From positions 3,410,001-3,474,000 of the forward strand of contig NZ_CP100400.1 in the NCBI RefSeq assembly GCF_024218795.1: a DNA stretch of 64,000 nucleotides. The letters are read 5' to 3'. The translations under genes and the position numbers were made by a program. Under the pieces are notes generated by a model that did no database searches, was not told where the DNA came from, and worked only from the letters and a program-made list of their open reading frames with translations. The stretch is from Halorussus aquaticus (GTDB taxonomy: Archaea > Halobacteriota > Halobacteria > Halobacteriales > Haladaptataceae). How positions within the stretch are numbered: position 1 is the first letter of the stretch; every line of letters begins with the position of its first letter. This document shows positions 23,627 through 32,863 of the stretch, in pieces.

Positions 23627-25246
23627 ATGAAACTTCGATTCCACTGGTTTGACTACGATCATTTCCCCTACGAAGCAGAGTTCGCTAAAGCCGAATTAGA
23701 TACGCTGTTTAATGGCATCGAGGTTGTCGAAGACACTGAAGATGCACTAACAGTAGAGGTCTCTAATACGGAAAATTGGGCGAAGAAGGCTGTTGAGACC
23801 ACCTACTTCCAATACGTGGAGTCTGAAGATGAAGTTGTGGTTACGAACCAAGCAAAATTGGAGGTTGCAGAAGATTCTTCCTCCATTGAGTCTTCTGACC
23901 ATTCTCTGTCTAACTATCGGTTAGGCCGCCAACAGACGCGTTACTCTTCTCACGGAATACACGAGTATAGAGGGAAATTCAACCCACAAGTCGTTCGGTC
24001 GATCGGGAATAGATTCGGGCTGGAATGCGGAGATTGGTTACTCGACCCGTTCTCTGGAAGTGGGACGGCTCTCGTTGAAGCAAAGCACCGTGGTTGGAAC
24101 GCTGTTGGAATCGAGATTAACCCTCTAGCAGTTAAGATTGCTAACGCAAAGGTAGATTCCCTAGAGGTCCCAGAAGATAGACTTAATGAGGAAATGAAGT
24201 CGGTTATCGAAGATTTGCGCCGTCAATTTCAGGATTATACCCTGTATTCTCCTTTCCCAGAAGAAAATATTGAATCATTAGCCGGGAAGGGGTGGAAAGA
24301 GGATATTCAGGGCATCGATTATCTCGAAAGTTGGTTCGTTGACTCGGTACTCGTCCAAATTCACGCGATTCAGCGACGCTTGTTGTCGGTTAGTTCCGAT
24401 AAAACACAAGAGGTGCTGGAAATCCTCTTAAGCGATGAACTGCGCGATGCGTCGCTACAAGATTCTGGTGACCTTCGCACTCGGAAAATGGATGATAAAC
24501 CTGCTAACTATCCTTTAGTCACAAAATTCATCGAACGTATAGAGGAATTCCTCCAAACTGTCCTCCGTAGCCGTACCGCCATCACCGGTAACGGTGGGAA
24601 CCAATTCGCGCTAGAGTCGGATTCTAGAGACTTCGCAAATGAGGTGTTGAGCCACCCTAGCCTCCCAAAAGATACGAAATTCGATGGCGCACTCACTAGC
24701 CCACCATATGCTTCTGCTCTACCGTATGTAGATACGTACAGATTGAGTATGTATCTCTTCGGCTTAATTAAGACTGGAGAGATGCGTGAGAAATCGAGAT
24801 CGCTAATCGGCTCGCGTAATATTAAGGAAACCACGAGACGGGAGATTTACGATTCGATTGAAACAAATGAACACCATCTACCAAAAGGGTGTATCTCTAC
24901 CTGCCGAAATCTGAAGGAAGCCGTAGATTCCGAGTCCGACGGGTTCCGCCGTCAGAATAGGCCTGCTCTCGTTTATCAATATCTGGTAGATATGAAGCAA
25001 TCCTTCAAAGAAACATATGGCGTATTAAAGGATAAGGCTCCATATGGGCTGATTGTTGGTCGTAATACTACTGAATTGGGTGGAGAAGAGTATGTAATCG
25101 ATAACCCGGAACTTCTTGCAGAACTTGGCGAACAAGTTGGCTACAAAGTTGATGAGCGGGTTGAGATGGATACCCATCGTAGATATAGCATGCACAATAG
25201 TAATAACTCAATTGACACAGAACAGTTATTGGTGTTAGTGAAATAG
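23627..25246 (+). CDS. DNA methyltransferase M2 of a restriction-modification system
   Basis: 539 residues, a distant relative of M1 with the same layout. An N-terminal extension of about 105 residues is unassigned. IHEYRGKFNPQ follows, then motif I DPFSGSGT at 140-147 and motif IV TSPPY at 357-361. The region between them, about 200 residues, probably contains the target-recognition part. Like M1 it could methylate N4-cytosine or N6-adenine. Two methyltransferases beside one nuclease suggest an asymmetric target in which each strand needs its own enzyme. Composition is AT-rich like the rest of the island. Confidence 0.88.
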   Translation: MKLRFHWFDYDHFPYEAEFAKAELDTLFNGIEVVEDTEDALTVEVSNTENWAKKAVETTYFQYVESEDEVVVTNQAKLEVAEDSSSIESSDHSLSNYRLGRQQTRYSSHGIHEYRGKFNPQVVRSIGNRFGLECGDWLLDPFSGSGTALVEAKHRGWNAVGIEINPLAVKIANAKVDSLEVPEDRLNEEMKSVIEDLRRQFQDYTLYSPFPEENIESLAGKGWKEDIQGIDYLESWFVDSVLVQIHAIQRRLLSVSSDKTQEVLEILLSDELRDASLQDSGDLRTRKMDDKPANYPLVTKFIERIEEFLQTVLRSRTAITGNGGNQFALESDSRDFANEVLSHPSLPKDTKFDGALTSPPYASALPYVDTYRLSMYLFGLIKTGEMREKSRSLIGSRNIKETTRREIYDSIETNEHHLPKGCISTCRNLKEAVDSESDGFRRQNRPALVYQYLVDMKQSFKETYGVLKDKAPYGLIVGRNTTELGGEEYVIDNPELLAELGEQVGYKVDERVEMDTHRRYSMHNSNNSIDTEQLLVLVK

Positions 25247-25254
25247 CCTATTAC

Positions 25255-26415
25255 ATGGATGTCTCACCGATTCGTCAGGTCGTTACCGAAGATATCGAAG
25301 GCGATCGATTTGGCGATGTACTGAAAGAGCGTCTGGAAGATGATCGATATTCACAATTCTATTTCGCAATCGCGTTTTTGAGAAGGTCTGGGTTTGACTA
25401 CTTGGGAGAATCGCTATCTGAATTTCTCAATCAGGGCGGGGAGTTATTCGGGGTCGCAGGTGTCGACAATAAGGTGACTACAAGAGAAGCCCTCGAACAA
25501 CTGAGTGCGATGGCCACGCAATCGACTATTTATAATACTAGTTCGGATTTCATCTTCCACCCAAAATTCTATATGTTGGAGGGTGATGACGAAGCGGCTC
25601 TAATAATTGGAAGCGGTAATCTGACTAGAGATGGTCTGTTCCGCAACGTAGAATTTGGAACGATAATAGAATTCAACCTCTCTGACGAAAATGAAGTCGA
25701 GAAATTTGCGGAGTACAAGTCATTCCTTGAGACTCTGCTTGATGATGCTCACCCAAACGTTCAGCCCATCAGCGAGAATCTCCTGGACTTACTGGAGGAA
25801 AGCGGAACTCTGGTAACCGAAGACGAAGCCGTCGGAGGAGAGGCTTCAACACGTGGTTCAGGAGACCCTTCTGAGAATGGTGTGTCGGAAGAAGTGCGTG
25901 AATTATTCCCAACTCAAGAGACACCTAGCCTCCCGACTACATCACGAGTTTCTGCGGATGAGCGCGAAACTAGTGGCACGACAACCAGTACTTCCCCGGA
26001 AGAGTGGGACACTTTCGTTCTTCAATTGTCTCCATTTGATTCCAGCCACCAGCCAGGCACTCCTGGGACACCGGAAGTCCTGATTCCGATGGACGCCGTC
26101 GACTTTTTCCCAGAGATCACTGAAGGGCCTCACAAACATCCTGACGTGTATTTTGATGGTGAACTGGAAACTGCTGGAGGGAGTGAAAATGTGAATTATC
26201 GGTTCTGGTATTACGATGACAGACGTGAATGGAGATTGAATGTCAGGGAAGCAACGATGGAACAAGTGAGTCCAAGGGGAGGTTCGATTCTCGTCATCTC
26301 AAAAACGGATTCTTCATTCCGAGTTAGAGTAGTGAATCAGGGGGATGGAGACTTCCAACGGTTCCGCGATGCATGTACAGAAGAGGTTGGGGAGAAAGTA
26401 TGGGGGTTTATTTAA
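25255..26415 (+). CDS. Phospholipase-D-fold restriction endonuclease, BfiI/NgoFVII-like
   Basis: 386 residues. The N-terminal PLD-type nuclease domain (about 1-180) has one active-site set: His102, Lys104, Asn122 and Glu133 (FHPKFYMLEG, GSGNLTRDGLFRNVEFG). The intervals 2, 18 and 11 equal those I remember for BfiI (His105, Lys107, Asn125, Glu136), a metal-independent nuclease. A Ser/Thr/Glu linker (about 190-255) leads to a C-terminal domain with GTPEVLIPMDAVDFFPEI, like the DNA-binding domain of NgoFVII-type enzymes. It begins 8 bases after M2. Cleavage probably needs a dimer, since each chain has a single motif. Confidence 0.85.
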   Translation: MDVSPIRQVVTEDIEGDRFGDVLKERLEDDRYSQFYFAIAFLRRSGFDYLGESLSEFLNQGGELFGVAGVDNKVTTREALEQLSAMATQSTIYNTSSDFIFHPKFYMLEGDDEAALIIGSGNLTRDGLFRNVEFGTIIEFNLSDENEVEKFAEYKSFLETLLDDAHPNVQPISENLLDLLEESGTLVTEDEAVGGEASTRGSGDPSENGVSEEVRELFPTQETPSLPTTSRVSADERETSGTTTSTSPEEWDTFVLQLSPFDSSHQPGTPGTPEVLIPMDAVDFFPEITEGPHKHPDVYFDGELETAGGSENVNYRFWYYDDRREWRLNVREATMEQVSPRGGSILVISKTDSSFRVRVVNQGDGDFQRFRDACTEEVGEKVWGFI

Positions 26416-27052
26416 CAAGTTAATTCCTTGTTCAACTGGGGTGGACTAGTTCATCAAGGCGCTGGAAGGTGACCGGCAGACGTTGGATACTAAAGACGGA
26501 ATTTCAGAGCGCAAGAAATCCACGTTGGTGTCCCCTGTGGACACCAGCGGGCGGGGCTTACGTAAATCGACATGTCGAAGTGATAGATTGGCGTAAGGAG
26601 TGGAATACGACGAGAACGCGCCCGCAATCTCACGGCGCGGTGCTGTTCTCCACGTCTGGAATCAGGAATATCCGATATACCCGTCAAATCTACAAAATTT
26701 TTGAAGCGGACTAACGATTCTCAATGGCCCGCGCGTTCGTCTCATGTCGCAACCTCCTACCTTCCACAGCGCGGGCGTTCTCGCGGGTTGACGCGTCATG
26801 TACGGAGTAGATAGCCGTTCCAATGCCAAGGGAGAGGTAATGGTGCGCCGGATACTTGGCGTTCCTGCGAACGCATGTCATATTTTGAAACCGCATGGCT
26901 GCGTGGGGTGGCTTCCGCGACGGGTGTAATTCATAGCGCGGAAGTACCGGCAAAACAGGCTGTTTGACGGGTAGGATACTCGGTCGAAAACGCCGCAAAA
27001 GTTATGATAGAGCGACGCTGTACCGCCATTTAGGTCAACTGCTCCGCAGGAA
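26416..27052. other. Unassigned spacer between the restriction island and tRNA-Thr
   Basis: 637 bases with no firm gene. Plus strand 26450 onward reads FIKALEGDRQTLDTKDGI directly after an in-frame TAG (26447-26449), as if a gene end had been cut by a nonsense change. A hairpin (arms 26526-26533 and 26539-26546) follows. On the minus strand 26711-26998 encodes a possible 95-residue protein (containing YPAHHYLSLGIGTAIYSVHDAS) that I cannot place. Composition drifts back from AT-rich to GC-rich here, consistent with a decayed integration boundary. Confidence 0.4.
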
Positions 27053-27123
27053 GCCTAGGCCGGGATTTGAACCCGGGCTCTCGTCCTTACCAAGGACGCG
27101 CTTTACCTCTAAGCTACCCAGGC
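27053..27123 (-). tRNA. tRNA-Thr (anticodon GGT)
   Basis: 71-base cloverleaf on the minus strand. The acceptor GCCTGGG pairs with CCTAGGC (one G-U). D stem GCTT/AAGC; anticodon stem CGTCC/GGACG with loop TTGGTAA, so the anticodon is GGT for ACC codons; T stem CCGGG/CCCGG with TTCAAAT. CCA is not encoded. Its 3' end faces the restriction island, a common place for integration, but I see no second copy of that end. Confidence 0.95.
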
Positions 27124-27203
27124 GCACTCCGCTACTTCGGTGCATTTCATGGTATGCCCGGAAACCTCTTTAGGCGTTTCGATTCGCATCAGGGAGACGG
27201 CGG

Positions 27204-27941
27204 TCAGGGGTCGGTGGCAGAGGGCCGGGGGTCCTCGGCGGGGCCGAACTGTCGGGGGTCCGGCGCGTCGGCCACGGCCTCCTCGACGGCGTCGGCGACC
27301 GAGTCCGGCGACTCCGGATGGTCGCCGTCGAGCGACTCGGCCAGTTCCGCGGCGTAGGCGAGCAGCGCGTCGGAGGGTTCGGACCCGAACGCGGTCGTGC
27401 CCGCGACCACCGCGAGTTCGAACACGTCGGTCTCCAGCGCGTGCGGTGCGGTCGGGCGACCCTGCTGGCCCTCGGTCTCGTCGCGCCCGAACGACTGGAC
27501 GGTCTCGACGGCCTTGTCGGCGGCCTCGGTCCGCGCGAGCAGCGAGAATCCACGGGCGACCATCACGTCCGCGGCGAGGATGTCGATGTTGCTGTCGGTG
27601 TGCGGCGGGTCGCGGTCCCACGGCGACTCGTCGGCGAGCGCGCGGGTGAGGCGCAGTCCCTCGTAGATGAGTTGGACGCCAGCGGCGCGCTCCTCGACGC
27701 CCACGGGACCGCTCCCGGTTGCACGTCCGTCGGTACTGCTCGGTAGCTCCCCCGTTCCGCTCGGTTTCCGGCCTCCGGTCGCACTCGCCCCCTCGACGGC
27801 CCCCGCGGAGGTGAGCGCCAGCACGCCCGGCACCATCGCGGACTCGTCGAGGAGCGAGTGGATGCGTTCGCGGAGTCGGTCCGGCGCAACGTCTCGAACC
27901 GCCTGTCGTCCTGCTTCTCGTGCCCGGACGGCCGCTTCCAT
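27204..27941 (-). CDS. Haloarchaeal conserved helical protein, unknown function
   Basis: 245 residues, soluble and mainly helical. Conserved-looking parts are LIYEGLRLTRALADESPWD, NIDILAADVMVARGFSLLARTEAADKAV and TDVFELAVVAGTTAFG. A low-complexity Gly/Ser/Thr patch lies at about 52-80. The helical layout with an early Asp-rich segment faintly recalls isoprenoid-synthase folds, but the Asp-rich catalytic motifs are not present, so no activity is claimed. It is transcribed divergently from the enoyl-CoA hydratase gene, 50 bases away. Confidence 0.75.
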   Translation of the reverse strand: MEAAVRAREAGRQAVRDVAPDRLRERIHSLLDESAMVPGVLALTSAGAVEGASATGGRKPSGTGELPSSTDGRATGSGPVGVEERAAGVQLIYEGLRLTRALADESPWDRDPPHTDSNIDILAADVMVARGFSLLARTEAADKAVETVQSFGRDETEGQQGRPTAPHALETDVFELAVVAGTTAFGSEPSDALLAYAAELAESLDGDHPESPDSVADAVEEAVADAPDPRQFGPAEDPRPSATDP

Positions 27942-27991
27942 TGAGCGACCCTTACGACGGAATCGCCAAAGACCTTTGGAAACCGACTCCG

Positions 27992-28711
27992 ATGTGCGAA
28001 CGTGACGGGACCGTGATTCGGACTCAGGACTGCGACCGCGTGCGGGTCGTGACGCTCGACAGACCCGACCGACGCAACGCGCTCACGCCCGACGGACTCG
28101 ACGCGCTCGAAGCGGCGGTGACCGATACCGACCGACCGGTCGTCTACCTCCGCGGCGAGGGACCGGCGTTCTGCGCGGGCGCGGACCTCGACGTGGTGGC
28201 CGGACTCGACCGCGAGGCCGCCGAGGCGTTCGCCGAGCGCGGCCAACACGTCGCCGACGCCGTCGAGGACGCCGACAGCGCGGTCGTCGCGGGCATCGAC
28301 GGCCCGGCCCGCGGCGGCGGGGTCGAACTCGCGCTGGCCTGCGACCTCCGGGTCGCCACCCCGGACGCCACCTTCGCGGAACCGGGCGTGAAACTGGGCC
28401 TGTTCGGCGCGTGGGGCGGGACCGCGCGCCTCCCCGGAATCGTCGGCGAGGGCGAGGCGCTGGACCTCGCGCTCTCGGGTCGGACCGTGGACGCCGAGGC
28501 GGCCCACAGGATGGGACTCGTGACGCGAGTGACCGACGACCCGCGGGCGGTCGCCGACGAACTCGCCGCCAACGACCCCGAGACCCTCCGCCTCGTCAAG
28601 GAACGCATGCGCGACGACTCGCCGCCGGAGGTCCAGCAACGCCGCGAGACCGAGGTCTTCGGCCGCCTCGTCGAGCGCCACGCCGACGCCATCGCCGACC
28701 GGCGCGAGTAG
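27992..28711 (+). CDS. Enoyl-CoA hydratase/isomerase family protein
   Basis: 239 residues, crotonase fold. It probably hydrates or isomerises enoyl-CoA esters in the cytoplasm. Oxyanion-hole segments are visible as GPAFCAGADLDVV (about 53-65) and DGPARGGGVELALACDLRVA (about 104-123). The catalytic glutamate region is around TFAEPGVKLGLFGAWGG, and the C-terminal helical part is complete. A typical crotonase is 250-260 residues, so this is a compact member. The start was taken as the ATG at 27992. Substrate unknown. Confidence 0.88.
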   Translation: MCERDGTVIRTQDCDRVRVVTLDRPDRRNALTPDGLDALEAAVTDTDRPVVYLRGEGPAFCAGADLDVVAGLDREAAEAFAERGQHVADAVEDADSAVVAGIDGPARGGGVELALACDLRVATPDATFAEPGVKLGLFGAWGGTARLPGIVGEGEALDLALSGRTVDAEAAHRMGLVTRVTDDPRAVADELAANDPETLRLVKERMRDDSPPEVQQRRETEVFGRLVERHADAIADRRE

Positions 28712-28745
28712 TGAGCTACCGCCGACCGTCCTGCCGGCGCGCGCT

Positions 28746-28810
28746 GGCACGACGCCCTCGCGCGTCGTGCCCGTCTGCGCGAGGGAGTCGGCCGCCAGAA
28801 GGCGGCCGAC
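28746..28810. other. Pair of GC hairpins downstream of the enoyl-CoA hydratase gene
   Basis: Perfect inverted repeats 28746-28755/28762-28771 (six-base loop) and 28787-28796/28801-28810 (AGAA loop). They fill the space between two convergent genes (stops at 28711 and 28953) and may help end both mRNAs. The T-rich tract expected of an archaeal terminator is absent. Confidence 0.4.
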
Positions 28811-28952
28811 GAGGCCGGGGAGGCGCGAGGCTCGCGGTTGCGGTGCGGGGCAGTTGCGGTACTCCTCGGCTCAAGCAGTAGCTACCCCTCCTCGACTTCC
28901 GACTCTCATCGACGGCCCGATTCAACTGTCTCCCTTTGGCCTGCTTCCGAAC

Positions 28953-29909
28953 TCAAATCACCAATCCGGACTGCAACACCGCGATGAGTCCCGTCAGCGT
29001 CACCACGCTCGCGACCGTACTCGCGAAAATCGCGGTACTCACGTACTCCGGTCCCGACAACCCCTCCCCGTCGCCCGAATCGTACTCGATGGACAGAATC
29101 AGCGGCGTGACCGCGGCGGGCATCCCGCACTCCAGCACGAACACCCGCGCTACCGCGGGACTCGCCCCGAGACCGAGAACCAGCGCCACCCCCACGCCGA
29201 CCAGCGGTGCCACGACCAGTTTCAGGCCGTTCGAGACGCCGACCCGCGAGATGGCCGCGCCGTGCTGGGTGTTGGCGAGTTGGATGCCGAGCATCAGCAA
29301 CATCACGGGGATGGAGGCGTCGCCGACGAGTTGCAGCGTCTCCATCGCGGCGGTGTCGGCGGCCGGGACCACACCGGCCCACCGCGCGACCCACGCCGCG
29401 ACCACGGCGTAGACCAGCGGGAGGCGAAACACCTCCGCGGCGGCCGACCGGAGGTCGGTCGTCTCGCCGCGCGAGGCCAGATAGACGCCGACGGTGTACA
29501 TCAGCACCGACTGGCCCGCGATGTAGAGGACCGCCGTCGAGCGCCCGACCGCGCCGAACGCGAACGCCGACAGCGGAATGCCGTAGTTGCCCGCGTTCGG
29601 GAACGACGACGAGAGGACCAGCGCGCCCAGCACGGGTTCGGACTCGCCGAGCAGTCGGCCGACGAGTTCCGCCAGCGCGACCATCGCCAGCGTGAACAGT
29701 CCCACGCCCGCCAACAACTTCGCGGCCAGTCCGCCCGAAATCTCGGAGGTGGCGAGACTGTGGAAGATGAGCGCGGGCGTCAGGACGTAGATGGTGACGG
29801 TCCCCAGCGCGTCCACGTCCACCTCGCGGACTTTCCCGAGCAGGAAGCCGACCGCCGCGACGGACAGGACCGGGAGGATGGCCGTCCCGAGCGCGGAGAC
29901 GAGTGACAC
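28953..29909 (-). CDS. AEC-family (auxin efflux carrier type) transporter
   Basis: 318 residues with about ten membrane helices in two halves. The characteristic broken-helix segments LTPALIFHSLATSE, SFPNAGNYGIPLSAFAFG and VLECGMPAAVTPLILS are present, and these define the AEC/BART family. Family members export small acids or related compounds. The substrate is not visible. The start is GTG at 29909. It is convergent with the enoyl-CoA hydratase gene and has no operon partner. Confidence 0.9.
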   Translation of the reverse strand: MSLVSALGTAILPVLSVAAVGFLLGKVREVDVDALGTVTIYVLTPALIFHSLATSEISGGLAAKLLAGVGLFTLAMVALAELVGRLLGESEPVLGALVLSSSFPNAGNYGIPLSAFAFGAVGRSTAVLYIAGQSVLMYTVGVYLASRGETTDLRSAAAEVFRLPLVYAVVAAWVARWAGVVPAADTAAMETLQLVGDASIPVMLLMLGIQLANTQHGAAISRVGVSNGLKLVVAPLVGVGVALVLGLGASPAVARVFVLECGMPAAVTPLILSIEYDSGDGEGLSGPEYVSTAIFASTVASVVTLTGLIAVLQSGLVI

Positions 29910-30136
29910 GTCTCGGACGGTGACGGTTCGTCGTTACAAAGGTGTCGGAGGCGGCTAAGTGCAGTGGTTTTCTCCGGGTGTTCGACTCGCCACCAGAGGC
30001 GTTCGATTCTCCCTCACCACCGAAACGGGAGGCGGTAGTCACTCGCGCTCGAAAGGACCGACGAGAGATACCGCTGTCGCGTCTCGGAGACGTGGCCACA
30101 GAACAGACTTGCGCGACTCGCCGACGGACGGCCCTC

Positions 30137-31042
30137 TCACTCCTCGTTCGGCGGGTTCAGGTCGCGCTGGAACTCGTCGTAGACCTCTAGGTCCTCGGGG
30201 AGGTCGTACTCGATGCGCCGGGATTCCTTGTCGGTCTCGACGTCGGCGTCGAGGGGTTCGGCCGCGCTCTCCCACCCGGGCTTTATCTTCACGCTCTTCG
30301 CGGGTTGGCCCACCGCGACGTGATGGGCGGGCACGTCGCTCTGGACGACCGACTTCGCGCCGACGATGGCGTTCTCGCCGACCCGGACGCCAGCGCGGAC
30401 CATCGAGTCGTAGGTGACGCGAACGTCGTCCTCGATGACGGTGCGGTAGTTGCGCACCTCGGTCTGGTCCACCACGTCGTGGTCGTGGGTGTAGACGTGC
30501 GCGGAGTCGGAGACGGAGACCCGGTCGCCGAGCGTCAACTCCCCGCGGTCGTCCAGATGCACGTCGTCGTGGACGACCACGTTGTCGCCGACGGTGATGT
30601 TGTGACCGTAGGTGAACGTGATTCCCTTGAAGAAGCGGCAGTCGTCGCCGCACTCGGCGAAGAGGTGGTCGGCGAGCATCCGGCGGAATCGGAGCGCGAA
30701 CTCCACGTTGTCGGCCATCGGCGTGGCGTCGAACTGCCGCCAGAGCCACTGGAGGTGCTTGGACTGCTGGAACTTCTCCTCGTCCTTCTCGGCGTAGTAC
30801 TCGCTCTCGAGGGTCGCGTTACACGGGTCGTAGCTCTGGAGGCGAATCTCCTCGGCGGGCGAGACGCGCTCGCCGTTCTGCCACCGCTCGTAGGCCTCCC
30901 GGTCTCCGTGGAGGTCCACCAGCACCTGCTCGACCACCTCGCAGGTGTCCTCGTCGCTCGCCAGTCGGGCGTCTACCTCGGCTATGAACTCTTCGAGTGA
31001 GGCCTCCATCTCGTCGGAGAGGGATACGTGTCGTTTGGTCAT
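30137..31042 (-). CDS. Hexapeptide-repeat acyltransferase with N-terminal helical domain
   Basis: 301 residues. The N-terminal 115 residues are charged helices. Residues about 145-235 form a left-handed beta-helix (hexapeptide repeats such as GHNITVGDNVVVHDDVHLDDRGELTLGDRVSV, ending GAKSVVQSDVPAHHVAVGQPAK), close to maltose/galactoside O-acetyltransferases. The probable catalytic His lies in YTHDHDVV. It likely transfers acetyl from acetyl-CoA to a sugar or related acceptor as a trimer. A GGAGG lies before the ATG at 31042, and an AT-rich TATATTT box is at 31059-31067. Acceptor unknown. Confidence 0.85.
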   Translation of the reverse strand: MTKRHVSLSDEMEASLEEFIAEVDARLASDEDTCEVVEQVLVDLHGDREAYERWQNGERVSPAEEIRLQSYDPCNATLESEYYAEKDEEKFQQSKHLQWLWRQFDATPMADNVEFALRFRRMLADHLFAECGDDCRFFKGITFTYGHNITVGDNVVVHDDVHLDDRGELTLGDRVSVSDSAHVYTHDHDVVDQTEVRNYRTVIEDDVRVTYDSMVRAGVRVGENAIVGAKSVVQSDVPAHHVAVGQPAKSVKIKPGWESAAEPLDADVETDKESRRIEYDLPEDLEVYDEFQRDLNPPNEE

Positions 31043-31184
31043 ACAGGGTCCTCCGTCGCTTATATTTCGAACACTACTCGTCCTGACTTGATGGGGGTTT
31101 TGGTTGTGGTGGGAACCGCCGCGACCGACCGGCGCGCTCGCGGCGGAAACCGGCCGACGACTCCGCGGGACAGTCTCGGGCGGT

Positions 31185-32735
31185 TCAGGCCAAGAAGACG
31201 TGTCGCGGTCGGTCGGCCAGCACGTCGCGGCCCCAATCGACGGTGTCGGCGAAGTCGTCGCTCCGGAAGAACGCCATGGCGTCGTCCTTGGACTCCCACT
31301 GACTGGCGATGAACATGTCGTTCTCGTCCTCGCGGTTGGCCAGCAGGTCGGTCTCGAGGTGGCCGTCCATCTCTTCGAGCAGGCCGCCGACCGTCTCGAA
31401 CTTCTCCACGAAGTCCTCGCGGTGTTCGGGCTTGACGGTGTAGAACATCCCCATCGTGCCGAACCCGCTCTCCTCTCCTGCGTGGCCACTGCCACGTTCA
31501 CCAGCGCGGGCCACGATGCCCGGCAGGTCCGAGAGGAACCCGCCCGCGGTGTCGGCCGCGCTCTGGGTCTCCCAGATGCTCACGACCGCCGAGCGGTCCC
31601 GGTCGTTCGCTCGGTAAACGGCGGTCTTGACGTGCGTGTCGTAGTGGTCGAAGTTCTTCCGGAGACCGTCCACTTCCTCGAACAGTTCGTCGGGGTCGGC
31701 CTCGGAGTAGAGGACCATCGCGTACACGTCCTCGCCGTGGGGTTGGCCCGCGTAGATGTCGAGGTCTTCGAGTTCGCCCCGGATGCTGCCGGAGTCGTCC
31801 TCGGCGGTCGATTCGTCGCCGCCGTGGTGGTGGTCGCTGTCTCCACCGTGGTGATTCCCCTCGCCGTCCCCGTGGCCGTGATGACTCTCGGACTCGCCGT
31901 GGCCGTGTCCGCCCTCGCCGTGGGGATGGCCGGATTCGTCCGCCTCTTCCTCGGCGGGGACCGCCTCACCGGCCATGAACTGGGGGAGGTCCTCCGGCGG
32001 GAACTGGCGGCCGAAGTAGAACGGGCCGAACTCGGCGTACTTGGAACTGCTCTCGTCGAACCGGAGTTCGTACAGCAGGTCCTTGATGTTGGTCGCGTCG
32101 TTGCTGAACAGGTCCACGCCCCACTCGAAGTCGTCGAAGCCGATGGAACCGGTGATGACCTGCGAGACCTGTCCGGCGTAGGTCTTGCCGATTTCGCCGT
32201 GGGTGTCCATCATCTCGGCGCGCTCGTCGAACGGCAGGTCGTACCAGTTCTCCCCCGGTTCGCGGCGCTTGTCCATCGGGTAGAAGCAGACGAACTCGCT
32301 GTCGGGAATCTGTGGGTAGAGTTTGCTCTCGGCGTAGCGCGCGAGACCGGTGTCCTCGATTTCTTCGGGTTCCTTCGTCATCTCCTCGTTGGTGTAGCCG
32401 CCGACCTCGGTCACCGAGACGTAGGAGTTGCTCTGCTCGGTGTACTCGGCGAACGCGGTGTCCTCGAACGCGCGCTCGGCGGTGTCGAGGTCGGCCATCG
32501 TCGGCCGGAAGTGGAGGACCAGCAGGTCGGCCTTGTGTCCGAGCATCGAGAAGACGGCCGAGGAACCGTCCTCGGCGTCGGTCACGTCCACGCGCTCGCG
32601 CAGGAACGAGATGCCGTCTTCGAGCGCGGACTCGCGCTCTCGTTCGGGGGCGGCGCGCCACGCGTCCCAGTCCACGGTCCGGAAATCGTGTAGCGCGTAC
32701 CAGCCTTCGTTGGTCGCAGGGGGTTCTCTCGTCAT
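31185..32735 (-). CDS. pitA: PitA-type protein: chlorite-dismutase/HemQ-like domain fused to ABM domains
   Basis: 516 residues. The N-terminal half (about 10-255) is a Cld/HemQ-family heme domain (WYALHDFRTVDW, KLYPQIPDSEFVCFYPMDKRR, GSIGFDDFEWGVDLF). A His/Gly/Glu-rich linker follows (about 263-320). The C-terminal part has antibiotic-monooxygenase-like modules, including GMFYTVKPEHREDFVEKF and FIASQWESKDDAMAFF. This fusion is known in haloarchaea as PitA. The HemQ part suggests coproheme decarboxylation in heme synthesis, and the ABM part a heme or small-molecule role. The linker could bind metal. Confidence 0.85.
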   Translation of the reverse strand: MTREPPATNEGWYALHDFRTVDWDAWRAAPERERESALEDGISFLRERVDVTDAEDGSSAVFSMLGHKADLLVLHFRPTMADLDTAERAFEDTAFAEYTEQSNSYVSVTEVGGYTNEEMTKEPEEIEDTGLARYAESKLYPQIPDSEFVCFYPMDKRREPGENWYDLPFDERAEMMDTHGEIGKTYAGQVSQVITGSIGFDDFEWGVDLFSNDATNIKDLLYELRFDESSSKYAEFGPFYFGRQFPPEDLPQFMAGEAVPAEEEADESGHPHGEGGHGHGESESHHGHGDGEGNHHGGDSDHHHGGDESTAEDDSGSIRGELEDLDIYAGQPHGEDVYAMVLYSEADPDELFEEVDGLRKNFDHYDTHVKTAVYRANDRDRSAVVSIWETQSAADTAGGFLSDLPGIVARAGERGSGHAGEESGFGTMGMFYTVKPEHREDFVEKFETVGGLLEEMDGHLETDLLANREDENDMFIASQWESKDDAMAFFRSDDFADTVDWGRDVLADRPRHVFLA

Positions 32736-32863
32736 GCGTCCATCTCGGTCCCCTGACGGTAATAGCGTTTTGAGTCGCAGTAGGTCTCGGCCGTCCAGAC
32801 CGTCGAACGCGCTCGTTACCCCGACCGAAAGCCTTTCAAAAATACGGTCGGAATCTCCTGTCA

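Noticed and set aside
27053-27123. tRNA-Thr as a proven integration site
   Set aside because: No second copy of its 3' end and no integrase gene were seen, so this remains a suggestion only.
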